Source: Butyrivibrio sp. INlla16 (lineage in GTDB: Bacteria > Bacillota > Clostridia > Lachnospirales > Lachnospiraceae). Taken from it: 53,176 nucleotides of DNA. Below, piece by piece: positions 1-8,948 of the stretch (position 1 is its first letter; every line of letters begins with the position of its first letter). Under the pieces are notes generated by a model that was not told the DNA's origin, did no database searches, and saw only the letters and a list, made by a program, of their open reading frames with translations. The translations under genes and the position numbers were made by a program. Where the stretch lies: the NCBI RefSeq assembly GCF_900104155.1, contig NZ_FMYB01000028.1, positions 1 through 53,176 of the forward strand, in the 5' to 3' direction.

Positions 1-1
1 T

Positions 2-49
2 GAGGAAATGAAAGAACGCGCAAAGAAGCTACTTGAAATAATGAATTGA
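2..49 (+). CDS. C-terminal tail of a gene entering from the left
   Basis: Fifteen codons (EEMKERAKKLLEIMN) are open from the window edge to a TGA and are followed at once by a terminator-like hairpin. The amphipathic lysine- and glutamate-rich helix is typical of a protein C-terminus. The other two frames are closed within a few codons. No function can be read from so short a piece. Confidence 0.5.
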   Translation, partial: EEMKERAKKLLEIMN

Positions 50-62
50 ATACCCAATTGTT

Positions 63-104
63 AAAAGGTAATTGTCACAGTTTACGGTGATTATTGCCTT
101 TTTT
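63..104 (+). terminator. Rho-independent terminator after the leftmost gene
   Basis: An imperfect inverted repeat (AAAAGGTAATTGTCAC paired with GTGATTATTGCCTTTT) ends in a run of six T. It separates the incoming gene from the Argonaute promoter region. Confidence 0.6.
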
Positions 105-107
105 GAT

Positions 108-180
108 GCATAAATATAATTGAGTACGTTTTAACGGACATGATTTGCGCATAATATAATTAAGGGCATTCTAAGGCACA
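108..180 (+). promoter_or_regulatory. Tandem imperfect direct repeat with two -10 boxes before Argonaute
   Basis: Two copies of an about 33-bp unit (108-140 and 149-180) both begin GCATAA(A)TATAATT and continue with related sequence. Their starts are 41 bp apart, about four helical turns. Each copy carries a TATAAT (115-120 and 155-160). TTAACG at 131-136 lies 18 bp before the second one and could be its -35. The arrangement suggests duplicated promoters or a repeated operator for the Argonaute gene. Confidence 0.45.
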
Positions 181-226
181 AAATAGACTGCTTAAAATAT
201 GCAAAAACATGTGAGGAGAATGTAAG

Positions 227-2458
227 ATGAACGAATTAAGGCTAGAAGCATATAAATCTGATAGGAAAATACCAGCAACAGAATTTTATGTGTATAACGT
301 CATTACACCTAACGTGGAAGACAGCGCTTTCAAGATTGTCCGTGGAGTATGCCGAAGTCTTTCTAACTACAATTCCGAAATTGGCATATTTGAAAATGGA
401 AAGCAGATTATTGCAAGTGATGAGATAACAAATATTCCTCGAGGAATAGATTTTGAACTGCAATTTGAAGAAAAGAAAATGCTTGTTGTAGGTGAAAACA
501 AAAGAGTATATGAGGAGTACATTAAGTATCTAATTAAGAAAAAACTAAAGACAGTTAAGGTATTCGATAAATATAGGAAGTATTCTTGTAATAGCGAAGT
601 TACAAGTTGCTGGTTTTTGAATAACCAAGGTCGATATGAAATATATGAGTGTCAGGATAGGAGTATAAGGCTTGAAAGAGCATTCAATATCAGTGTGGAG
701 ATTATCGATGATATTGCATATCTTTGGCTTAATACTAAATCGTTTTTTGGATCAAAGCTAAGTATTATGGATTTGATCGCCATGAATAAAAATGTCTGCG
801 GGTTGGAAGTGAAAAATGAATGGGCGAGGTTTAGTCAAAGTGGTACGGTTACTCAGGTGTGTGATTATACTGTTATTGATAAATTGGATTTTGGATATAG
901 TCTTAAAGACTATTACATAGAAAAGAAGAAAGAGGCAATAATGGTTAACGAGTTACCGGATAATACGCCTGTAGTTTTAGTGGAAATGTCCCGTGGTGGT
1001 ATAATACTTCCTTATTATCCGCAGGCATTAAAACCTATCATCACTCGAGAATATATTACAGGTTATGATCCGGGATTTTCTGTTAGGATTGATAATTTAG
1101 TAAAAAGAACAATGGCAAAAAGACTGCAGTCAGATTATGAGTTCATCTCTGATATTGGGGAGATAGTTGAATTGGATGGTTTGTCATTTGAAAAAGAGTG
1201 TTGTAAGCCTCAGATGCTAGGATATAAGTATGGACAGATTACTCCTCCGGAACTTATTTGTGGTGGTGGTAGAACTATAAAAATAGGCGGAGAATATCAG
1301 GTGTTCAATTATGGTTTTTATCAAAAGCCTAATCACAAGATTAAAGTAGGATATCTTTATCCAAGAGGAGAGTATGAACTCTTTAAACAGGTGGCGAATG
1401 ATATATTTTTGTTTGCGACAAAAGGTGAGTATCATGGTAGTAAAGACGAATATACAAAGGAAAGGTTAATTGATATACAAGTGGCTCCAGTGATCAAGGA
1501 AGAGTATGATCTGGGTAACATTACTGACTACAAGAGAGCGGCATATAAGCTTAAGGATACAAATGATATTGATATTGTAATAGCATTAATACCAGATAAT
1601 GAAGACGAAGAAAATCCATATAATCCTTTCAAAAAAATCTGGGCTGAAATGAATATTCCTTCCCAGATGATTACTATGGAAACTGCTCGATTGTTTATGC
1701 AAGATGCTCACAAAAACGGAAGGACATCTAAGTATTATCTTCAGAATATTGTACTTGGAATACTTGGAAAGACAGGAGGTATTCCTTGGATTGTGAAGAA
1801 GATGCCTGCAGGTGTGGATTGCTTTGTAGGATTAGATGTTGCGATGGTGGAACGGGGTATACATTACCCGGCTTGCTCAGTGGTTTTTGATAGTTGTGGG
1901 CGTATGTTGGGTTTTTTTAAACCACGTATTCCTCAAAAAGGTGAAAAAATAACTACGGAACTGCTACAGGATATTTTTGATCAGGTTATAATTTCATATG
2001 AGGATAATTTTGGGGAGAAGCCTCATAACATAGTAATTCATAGAGATGGGTTCAGTAATGAAAACTCGGAATGGTACGAATACTATTTCAATGCTCAGGG
2101 AATAAAGTATTCAATTATTGAGGTTAGAAAAAATGTAAGAGCCAAGTTAATTGAAGAAAACGGAAATGATTTGAATCCGGCTTTTGGATCTTGCGTGTTC
2201 AATGATAAAAAGGCGTATCTTGTTTCGACTCTAATGAAAAAGAGAAAAGGGTCTCCAAATCCGTTGTTGATAGAGAAGAATTGCGGCGATGTTAGCATAA
2301 CAGATGCTGCTGCTCAGGTTCTCTATTTGACACAGTTACATGTGGGATCTACACAGAAACCAAGATTGCCTGTTACTACAGGATATGCAGATAAGATATG
2401 TAAAAATTTGGAATATGTTCCTGCAGGACAAGTGGAAAATAAGTTATTCTTTTTATAA
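227..2458 (+). CDS. ago: Long prokaryotic Argonaute, predicted catalytically active
   Basis: A 743-residue guide-directed nuclease, the usual size for long pAgo proteins with N, PAZ-like, MID and PIWI parts. Such proteins use short nucleic-acid guides to cut invading DNA. A PAZ-side segment reads LPYYPQALKPI (about residues 260-270). The MID/PIWI boundary (about 440-530) contains the YYLQNIVLGILGKTGGIPW-type stretch. The PIWI tetrad can be placed as D537 (GLDVA), E573 (glutamate finger in KGEKI), D607 (HRDG) and D722 (GYADK). The spacings of 36, 34 and 115 residues almost match those I recall for Clostridium butyricum Ago (D541, E577, D611, D727). The start has a GAGGAG ribosome site. The next gene, 91 bp downstream, is a helicase-nuclease with no terminator between, so co-transcription is likely. 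Guide and target type (DNA or RNA) cannot be read from sequence. Confidence 0.9.
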   Translation: MNELRLEAYKSDRKIPATEFYVYNVITPNVEDSAFKIVRGVCRSLSNYNSEIGIFENGKQIIASDEITNIPRGIDFELQFEEKKMLVVGENKRVYEEYIKYLIKKKLKTVKVFDKYRKYSCNSEVTSCWFLNNQGRYEIYECQDRSIRLERAFNISVEIIDDIAYLWLNTKSFFGSKLSIMDLIAMNKNVCGLEVKNEWARFSQSGTVTQVCDYTVIDKLDFGYSLKDYYIEKKKEAIMVNELPDNTPVVLVEMSRGGIILPYYPQALKPIITREYITGYDPGFSVRIDNLVKRTMAKRLQSDYEFISDIGEIVELDGLSFEKECCKPQMLGYKYGQITPPELICGGGRTIKIGGEYQVFNYGFYQKPNHKIKVGYLYPRGEYELFKQVANDIFLFATKGEYHGSKDEYTKERLIDIQVAPVIKEEYDLGNITDYKRAAYKLKDTNDIDIVIALIPDNEDEENPYNPFKKIWAEMNIPSQMITMETARLFMQDAHKNGRTSKYYLQNIVLGILGKTGGIPWIVKKMPAGVDCFVGLDVAMVERGIHYPACSVVFDSCGRMLGFFKPRIPQKGEKITTELLQDIFDQVIISYEDNFGEKPHNIVIHRDGFSNENSEWYEYYFNAQGIKYSIIEVRKNVRAKLIEENGNDLNPAFGSCVFNDKKAYLVSTLMKKRKGSPNPLLIEKNCGDVSITDAAAQVLYLTQLHVGSTQKPRLPVTTGYADKICKNLEYVPAGQVENKLFFL

Positions 2459-2549
2459 TAAATGATGATCAATATGCATTAAATCAAGATATTGACAATA
2501 AAATATGTAAGTTTTTTATGCTCTAGTAAAAAGTGCAGGAGGAAAATAT

Positions 2550-5264
2550 ATGGGATGGCTTGATGGTCTTTCTGAAAATCAATTAAAAGCAATAAATACT
2601 ATTGATGAAGATTTGCAGATAATAGCGTGTGCTGGTGCTGGAAAAACCGGAGTGGTTACTAGAAGGGTAGTTAATATATTAAAGCAGAAGAGCAATATCC
2701 GACCCGAGAATATTGTTGCATTTACTTTTACGGAAAAAGCAGCAGAAGAGTTAAAAGGGAGAATATATAAATACGGCGAAGAAGTTTTAGGAAATACGCA
2801 GGGGTTTGCGACCATGTATGTTGGAACAATTCATGGTTTTTGCTTGAAAATGTTACAAGAATATATTCCTCAATTTCAGAAGTTCACTGTATTGGATGAG
2901 ATTAAGACAAAGCTGTTTATAGAAAAATATAGTGACAGATGTGGGATGAATGAACTAGGTTTAAAAAAATACACCGAAACAAATTTGTTTCTAAATGTAA
3001 TGGGAGTGTTGAATGAAAACTCATTTGATTCAGATAAATGGGATGATAAGGCAAAAATAGCGGTACAGAAATATAGAGAAGTATTTTACGAAAAGAACTA
3101 TTTTGATTATTCATTGATAATGAAAGAAATGTTGTTTCAGCTTGAGAATAATAGGGAATTTGCAGACTTAATATATTCTAAAGTGAAATATCTTACAGTG
3201 GATGAGTACCAGGATATTAATCCGATTCAGGAGAGGCTTGTCTCATTTATAAGAGAAGGGGGATGCAACCTTTGTGTTGTAGGAGATGATGACCAAACAA
3301 TATATCAGTTTAGGGGTAGCGATCCTGAAAATATACTCACTTTTAAAGATAGATATAATGTTAAAAACTATATAGTTTTGGACAAGGATTACAGAAGTAC
3401 GGAAGGCATCGTAGGAATTGCTCAGAAAGTCATTGAAAATAATCTAAAACGTTTACCTAAAAAAATGGTTTCCGGATCAGTGGTTAAATATGAGGATACA
3501 GATACTATTTATTCTGAATTTAATTCGATTGAAGATGAATGTAAGTTTATTGCTGATAGAATTATAGAACTACATGATGCTGGTATTATGTATTCTGAGA
3601 TGGCAGTTCTGCTAAGAAAAAGGAAGTTTGGATCAAGTTTTGCTAAGGTTTTTGAGGGAAAAGGCATACCGTTCATAGTTGAAGGGGTTAATGAACTTTT
3701 CACAACTGCTGAATGTAAAGCGGCCAAAGGAATATATGAATATTTAAATGGCGATATAACAGCAGCAGAATTGCGAAGACTATGGATGGATATAGCATAT
3801 CCTTTGGATGTAGAGGAAGTATCTGACGCAATTCAGGCAATATCACATATTGACGTAAAAGGAATGAAGTTTTATGGAGAGTTTGTTATCCAAAAGGTTT
3901 TTCATGATTTTTTGCGGCATTTATCGATAGTTTCTGACTCGGATAATAAAAGTGCTGAGGTAATACTGTACAATCTTGGAAAGTTTTCACAAGTCATTAA
4001 TGATTTCGAGACTGTGTATTATGCTACACTACCTAAAAATAAATTGTACAATTTCTGCAGTTTTATGAAATACATGGCGGAAGGTACTTATCCTGAAGGC
4101 TATATTGCGAATACCTATATTAGACCTGACGCGGTTAGTATAATGACTATACATCAATCAAAAGGATTGGAGTATACAGCGGTCTTTATTCCTCAGCTGA
4201 ACAAAAATAACTTTCCATCAAAAAAGATTGGCGGGAAAGGAATATGGCATGTAATAAGCAAAGATTGGATTAGAAATTCTGATAAAATTGCTGGAGATGA
4301 TCCTGAGGATAGGATCGAGGAAGAGAGAAAGCTTTTTTACGTAGCTGTAACACGTTCACGAAAGTATCTTTTTTTAACGCGTGCTCCATATAATAGGGCT
4401 GAGAAAGAAATATCACAATTTTTGATTGAAGCGAAAAGATCATCATACATGATTGCGTATGATGAGGATATGAAGTACTCGGGCGGGGATATTCCGAGAG
4501 TGAAAAAAGAGTTGGCGCCAATAAACCTTAATTTTTCAATACTTCAGGATTATTTTGAATGTGCTTATCGGTTCAAACTTTCTATGTTTTATGGCTTTGT
4601 TCAGCCAATTGCGACAGCAATGGGATATGGAAAGGCAATGCATGAAATTGTTATGAACATTCATAGAAAGTATATTGCCGGTGAAAAATTGACCGAGGAC
4701 GAAGTTCATGCAATTGTAGAGAATAGTTTTTACTTACCATATGCAAATCCTAAGCTTGAAGAAAGTATGAGACAAGGAGCAGATAAAAGTGCTATAAACT
4801 ATTACGAGAAAAATATGGACGAATTCAAGAACATTACCATGGCAGAGGCTGATATTGAGCTTGATATGGGTGAAGGGATTAAAGTTAATGGCCGTATTGA
4901 CTTAGTTAAAAGAAAGGATATTTCTGGCAATACAAAGACTTATATTGTTGATTTTAAAACTGCTGATAGAGATGTGACGGAATGTATTAATACAGAGCAA
5001 TTGAAAATATATGCGCTTGGATACGAAAGACTTACCGGTGAAAGGGCTGACTTTTTAGAAATATACAACCTTGATAATTCAGAACAAGAACGACAACGAG
5101 TTACAGATTCATTGATGACGGATGTTGTTACAGAAATTAAAGATGCTGCAAATAATATTAGGAATGATGATCTTCCAAGAAATTGTAGTAGGGAGAAGTG
5201 TAAAGGATGTTATCTGAACTACTTGTGTTTAAATAAGCAAGAAAAAAGCTTATATGAAGTATAA
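2550..5264 (+). CDS. UvrD-family helicase fused to a RecB/Cas4-like Fe-S nuclease
   Basis: A 904-residue single-chain helicase-nuclease. The SF1 helicase shows Walker A CAGAGKT (K32), the DEYQD box (D218-D222), GDDDQTIYQFRG (about 247), HQSKGLEY and VAVTRSRKYL. The C-terminal PD-(D/E)XK domain shows H698 (GKAMHEI), D784 (GRIDLV), D801 and K803 (VDFKT) and EQLKIYALGY. Cysteines C671, C884, C887 and C893 form the AddB/Cas4-type Fe-S set, so both activities look intact. Architecture is like AddA plus nuclease, but shorter. It sits directly behind Argonaute and ahead of a terminator, so the two probably form a two-gene unit in which the helicase-nuclease unwinds or degrades DNA to supply guides or finish targets. 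That role is inferred from context. RBS is AGGAGG. Confidence 0.88.
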   Translation: MGWLDGLSENQLKAINTIDEDLQIIACAGAGKTGVVTRRVVNILKQKSNIRPENIVAFTFTEKAAEELKGRIYKYGEEVLGNTQGFATMYVGTIHGFCLKMLQEYIPQFQKFTVLDEIKTKLFIEKYSDRCGMNELGLKKYTETNLFLNVMGVLNENSFDSDKWDDKAKIAVQKYREVFYEKNYFDYSLIMKEMLFQLENNREFADLIYSKVKYLTVDEYQDINPIQERLVSFIREGGCNLCVVGDDDQTIYQFRGSDPENILTFKDRYNVKNYIVLDKDYRSTEGIVGIAQKVIENNLKRLPKKMVSGSVVKYEDTDTIYSEFNSIEDECKFIADRIIELHDAGIMYSEMAVLLRKRKFGSSFAKVFEGKGIPFIVEGVNELFTTAECKAAKGIYEYLNGDITAAELRRLWMDIAYPLDVEEVSDAIQAISHIDVKGMKFYGEFVIQKVFHDFLRHLSIVSDSDNKSAEVILYNLGKFSQVINDFETVYYATLPKNKLYNFCSFMKYMAEGTYPEGYIANTYIRPDAVSIMTIHQSKGLEYTAVFIPQLNKNNFPSKKIGGKGIWHVISKDWIRNSDKIAGDDPEDRIEEERKLFYVAVTRSRKYLFLTRAPYNRAEKEISQFLIEAKRSSYMIAYDEDMKYSGGDIPRVKKELAPINLNFSILQDYFECAYRFKLSMFYGFVQPIATAMGYGKAMHEIVMNIHRKYIAGEKLTEDEVHAIVENSFYLPYANPKLEESMRQGADKSAINYYEKNMDEFKNITMAEADIELDMGEGIKVNGRIDLVKRKDISGNTKTYIVDFKTADRDVTECINTEQLKIYALGYERLTGERADFLEIYNLDNSEQERQRVTDSLMTDVVTEIKDAANNIRNDDLPRNCSREKCKGCYLNYLCLNKQEKSLYEV

Positions 5265-5286
5265 TCACATTTCTTTTGAAAAGGAC

Positions 5287-5335
5287 AAAAATCTCACTTG
5301 TGCATAAATGCGGGTATGTGAGATTTTCCTTTTTT
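5287..5335 (+). terminator. Rho-independent terminator after the Argonaute pair
   Basis: AAAATCTCAC (5287-5296) pairs with GTGAGATTTT (5318-5327), followed by CC and a T run. It closes the Argonaute/helicase-nuclease unit. Confidence 0.85.
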
Positions 5336-5455
5336 CAGAGAATCATTCCAGTATTGTCTTTGCATATTCAAAGATTATCGTATTGGGGAGTACATGGTGT
5401 AAAATAGATAATAAAGAGCAAGAGACCGTTTGTTAGATGTAATGGTGAGGGGTAT

Positions 5456-6706
5456 ATGGAAGTTGCATTTGAACAATTGAGTAATGCAGATTTAGTAGTT
5501 GATACCGTGTATAAAGGTGGAAAAATAAGTGGAAAGGGTTCTGAAGTATTATCCAAACTTATGCCAGGATGTAGTAATTCTGGTGGATTCCGCAAGGTTA
5601 TGAGAAAAGATGGCTCAGGATTACCGGCTTATGTTGTTTTGTATACTTCCATGCAGGAGCTTGCTTGGCCTGACTTTTTAGATGAAGAAACAGGTATTTT
5701 TAGGTATTATGGCGACAACAGAAGCCCTGGAAAGACGATTCTTGATACTCCGAGAAAAGGTAATCTTTTGCTAGAGTTTGTTTTTGATTGTTTAAATAGC
5801 AGAGATGGTTCTATCAAAGATATCCCGCCATTTTTTGTGTTTAAAAAGACTGGTTGTGGGTGGGATGTCAAATTTATTGGATTAGCTGCTCCGGGTAATC
5901 CAAAGATTTCTCCCGATAAAGATCTTGTTGCTTTTTGGCGAACCATGAATGATGAGAGATTTCAGAACTATGAAGCATATTTCACTGTTCTAGATACGAA
6001 TAAAGCAATAGATAGACGTTGGTTGGATGCGTTAATCTACCACCATGAAGACAGTTTACAATATGCCCCGGAGGCATGGAAGCAATTTATGGTAAAGGGA
6101 AGGAATGGAATTATCCCTTTAATAGCTAAAAAAATTGTGCAAGTGCCCAATAAGTATGATCAGCTTCAGAGTGATAATGAAGGTTATGAATGTCTGAGAA
6201 AGATCCGAAGCTACTACAAGACATTTCCACAAGGATTCGAAATATGTGCTAAAGATATTTTGGAAAAGACAGATGAGAGATTTCAAGATTTTGAATTAAC
6301 CAGACCTTGGCGCGACGGTGGTCGAGATGCTTTGGGATACTTTGTTATTGGCGCTGGAAGCAAGGCTAATCCTCCGCTAAGAATAGATTGCGCTTTGGAG
6401 GCAAAATGTTATAGTGAGTCTAATTCTGTTGGAGTTCGAGAGATGTCACGACTTATTTCGAGGATACGATACAGGCAATTCGGGGTTATGGTAACAACAA
6501 GTTATGTGGATAGCCAAGCATATAAAGAAGTAGTTGAAGATGGGCACCCAATATTGATAATTACAGCTTCTGATATTGCAAGAACTCTAAGGCATAGCTC
6601 TATTACCAGTGATAATATTGATGAGTGGCTTATTTCGTTAAACGAAGCTGATAAGCAGAGGATAAATAGAATATCTGCATATGCTGAAAAACTAATTAAA
6701 AAGTAG
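5456..6706 (+). CDS. Modification-dependent (type IV-like) restriction endonuclease, AspBHI/MspJI-like
   Basis: A 416-residue two-domain nuclease. The N-terminal half carries the signature I associate with the AspBHI N-terminal (SRA-like, 5-methylcytosine-reading) domain: a GG.ISGKG..VLSKL start, AYVVLYTS.QELAWPD, ETGIFRYYGDNRSPGK and LDTPRKGN (residues about 20-105). The C-terminal half is a Mrr/MspJI-type PD-(D/E)XK nuclease with D287/D291 (WRDGGRDALG) and E315-A-K317 (ALEAKCY). Such enzymes cut near modified cytosines in foreign DNA. The gene stands alone between a terminator and a 267-bp gap. RBS is GTGAGGGG. It lies beside a cytosine methyltransferase, so its specificity must tolerate the host's own modification. 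A plain Mrr-like enzyme is the alternative. Confidence 0.82.
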   Translation: MEVAFEQLSNADLVVDTVYKGGKISGKGSEVLSKLMPGCSNSGGFRKVMRKDGSGLPAYVVLYTSMQELAWPDFLDEETGIFRYYGDNRSPGKTILDTPRKGNLLLEFVFDCLNSRDGSIKDIPPFFVFKKTGCGWDVKFIGLAAPGNPKISPDKDLVAFWRTMNDERFQNYEAYFTVLDTNKAIDRRWLDALIYHHEDSLQYAPEAWKQFMVKGRNGIIPLIAKKIVQVPNKYDQLQSDNEGYECLRKIRSYYKTFPQGFEICAKDILEKTDERFQDFELTRPWRDGGRDALGYFVIGAGSKANPPLRIDCALEAKCYSESNSVGVREMSRLISRIRYRQFGVMVTTSYVDSQAYKEVVEDGHPILIITASDIARTLRHSSITSDNIDEWLISLNEADKQRINRISAYAEKLIKK

Positions 6707-6973
6707 TTTAAATCTTGGATAATGAGGAGCGTATTATATCAAATAAACTGTCCATTTTATAGGATTGCATTTATGAGATAATGAATTATCGAATGGACGT
6801 GAAAGTTTTCAAGAGATTACGGATCGAGAAATAGATCATATAGCATAAAAGGGAATGGTGTGCGCTGGAAATAGATGTCAATTTGCGCATGGTATTTTCA
6901 TTTTAATGCGTGTTAAATTATGTTAAAATTATATGTAGTTTTGTGGTTAAGTAATAGGGAAGAGAAGTGAAAA
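6707..6973 (+). promoter_or_regulatory. Intergenic region with probable promoter of the restriction-modification pair
   Basis: No gene is seen in these 267 bases. Close to the methyltransferase lie two near-identical AT-rich units in tandem (GTTAAATTAT then GTTAAAATTAT, about 6910-6931), the second containing a TAAAAT -10-like box. Further left an inverted repeat GTCCATT...AATGGAC spans about 48 bp. This is a plausible place for regulation of methyltransferase expression, but no consensus -35 is clear. Confidence 0.35.
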
Positions 6974-7996
6974 ATGTGTACTACTATTGAATTATTTGCT
7001 GGTGCAGGTGGATTGGCACTTGGCGTGGAAAAGGCTGGCTTTGAAACTATAGGATTAATTGAATTTGATGCTGATGCGTGCCAAACCTTGCAGAAGAATA
7101 GACCTAATTGGAATGTTATTCACGATGATATAGCTAATATTTCCTGCTTGGATTTGGAAGATTACTTTGGCATTAAAAAAGGTGAATTGGACTTATTATC
7201 AGGTGGTGCTCCCTGCCAGGCATTTTCTTATGCTGGAAAGAGACTGGGCTTTGAGGATACTCGAGGAACACTATTCTATCATTATGCTGTTTTTTTACAG
7301 AAGTTACAGCCAAAGATGTTCTTATTTGAGAATGTCAGAGGGCTTCTTACACATGATGGTGGAAAAACTTATAGAACCATGCTCAATGTTTTTCAGGAAG
7401 CAGGATATACGATTCAGAAACAGATTTTGAATGCATGGGATTATGGTGTAGCACAAAAAAGAGAAAGGCTTATTACTATAGGTATTAGAAATGATTTGAT
7501 AAATGATCTTCATTTTGAGTTTCCTAAGCCTCATGAGTATAAGCCGGTTTTGCGTGATATTTTGAAGAACGTACCGGATTCTCCATATACTCCATATGGA
7601 GAGAAGAAGAGACAGATATTTGAGATGGTTCCGCCGGGAGGATATTGGAAGGATATAGATCCTGCAATAGCAAAGGAATATATGAAGAGCTGCTGGTATA
7701 TGGAGGGCGGAAGGACAGGAATTCTTAGAAGACTGAGTATGGATGAACCATCACTTACAGTACTTACTTCTCCATCACAAAAACAGACTGAAAGATGTCA
7801 TCCACTGGAAGCAAGGCCTTTTACCATACGCGAAAATGCTAGATGTCAGAGCTTTCCGGATGAGTGGGAATTTTGTGGAAGTATTATGTCACAATATAAG
7901 CAAGTTGGAAATGCAGTTCCTGTAAATCTTGCATATGAAGTGGCAAATGAAATTAAGAAGGCATTGGAGGCGGATATAATTGCATTGGGAGCTTGA
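6974..7996 (+). CDS. C5-cytosine DNA methyltransferase (restriction-modification; possible DruM)
   Basis: A complete 340-residue m5C methyltransferase. Motif I is ELFAGAGGLALG at the N-terminus, motif IV is GGAPCQAFS with catalytic C81, motif VI is ENVRGL (E119), motif VIII is QKRERL, and motifs IX/X are RENARCQSFPD and YKQVGNAVPV. It transfers a methyl group from S-adenosylmethionine to cytosine C5 and protects host DNA from the endonuclease whose gene overlaps its 3' end by 17 bases. A cytosine methylase is also a component of Druantia type II (DruM), and a DruE-like helicase lies in the next operon, so it may serve both. The predicted partner specificity suggests GGNCC. Start follows GGGAAGAGAAG. 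Confidence 0.92.
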   Translation: MCTTIELFAGAGGLALGVEKAGFETIGLIEFDADACQTLQKNRPNWNVIHDDIANISCLDLEDYFGIKKGELDLLSGGAPCQAFSYAGKRLGFEDTRGTLFYHYAVFLQKLQPKMFLFENVRGLLTHDGGKTYRTMLNVFQEAGYTIQKQILNAWDYGVAQKRERLITIGIRNDLINDLHFEFPKPHEYKPVLRDILKNVPDSPYTPYGEKKRQIFEMVPPGGYWKDIDPAIAKEYMKSCWYMEGGRTGILRRLSMDEPSLTVLTSPSQKQTERCHPLEARPFTIRENARCQSFPDEWEFCGSIMSQYKQVGNAVPVNLAYEVANEIKKALEADIIALGA

Positions 7997-8882
7997 TTTT
8001 ATTAGTGAGCAAGACTTTGTAAAGCATGTTGAAGACACAATTACCAAATATGGTGACAAACTTGAACCATACGATATTAAGCGGTTTAATTCAAATATTA
8101 TAGATCCGATAAAAATGCTATTTGATAAAACTGTCTACAATGTTTCTTGGGAAGAAATTGTTGGAAATGAGATCTTCCGGCAAAGGGATAAGTCAAATAA
8201 CAATGATATAGGGTATTTTCATCAAAGAATATTTAAATATATTGCAAACTGTCATGTCCCTGAGAATGGTCAAGAAGGCGGTTGGGATGTTATTTATAAG
8301 AATGAAGCTGGAATAAATTTACCTGATGGAGATACAGTTCATACAATTTATGTTGAAATGAAGAATAAGCATAATACAATGAATTCTGCTTCAGCAGGGA
8401 AGACATACATTAAGATGCAGGATCAATTGCTTAAAGATGATGATTGTGCATGTTTTCTGGTTGAGGCCATAGCAAAGTCATCTCAAAACATTAAATGGGA
8501 AACAACTGTTAATGGGAATAGAGTATCACATAAAAGGATTCGTAGAGTGAGTATGGATCAGTTTTATGCGATGGTCACAGGTGAGGAAGATGCATTTTAT
8601 AAAATGTGCATGGTATTACCAGAGGTTATTCAAAGGGTTGTGTCAAGTAATAAGGCAGTAAAGGTTCCGGAAGATACAGTGGTTGAGGAATTAAAGAGGA
8701 TTGCTGCTAAAACCAACATTAAACCAGATGATTTAGCAATGGCAATGGCCATAAATATGTTGGGATTTGGAACATATAAGGGTTTTTGTGGTGGCCTGAA
8801 AATAGATGGCTTCGGAGAAAATGATGAAGGCAAAATGCTTGAACGATTATATGCATATGCCAGTCAGATAGTAAAGAAATAG
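7980..8882 (+). CDS. Type II restriction endonuclease, Eco47II/Sau96I family
   Basis: A 300-residue restriction enzyme. The TTG start at 7980 has GGAGG nine bases upstream and overlaps the methyltransferase by 17 bases, so translation is coupled and methylation comes first. It shows the Eco47II-family signature: EIFRQRDKSNNNDIGYFHQ, GGWDVI, VEMKNKHNTMNS, TYIKMQ and CFLVEAIA. D103 with E126-M-K128 is the likely metal-binding PD-(D/E)XK set. Members known to me recognise GGNCC or a subset, so that specificity is predicted. It is a cytoplasmic nuclease that cuts unmodified invading DNA. No disruption is seen. Confidence 0.85.
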   Translation: MHWELDFISEQDFVKHVEDTITKYGDKLEPYDIKRFNSNIIDPIKMLFDKTVYNVSWEEIVGNEIFRQRDKSNNNDIGYFHQRIFKYIANCHVPENGQEGGWDVIYKNEAGINLPDGDTVHTIYVEMKNKHNTMNSASAGKTYIKMQDQLLKDDDCACFLVEAIAKSSQNIKWETTVNGNRVSHKRIRRVSMDQFYAMVTGEEDAFYKMCMVLPEVIQRVVSSNKAVKVPEDTVVEELKRIAAKTNIKPDDLAMAMAINMLGFGTYKGFCGGLKIDGFGENDEGKMLERLYAYASQIVKK

Positions 8883-8928
8883 CAAAAATGGTGTGTTCAT
8901 GCTTAGAATGATCACACCATTTTTTGCT
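8881..8928 (+). terminator. Strong hairpin terminator between the RM pair and the Druantia-like operon
   Basis: AGCAAAAATGGTGTG (8881-8895) pairs with CACACCATTTTTTGCT (8913-8928), with a T run inside the 3' arm. It begins inside the endonuclease stop codon. Only 20 bases separate it from the next start codon, and those hold a ribosome site, so there is no room for a promoter in between. Confidence 0.8.
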
Positions 8929-8948
8929 AAAAAGTAGGAGATGATTTA

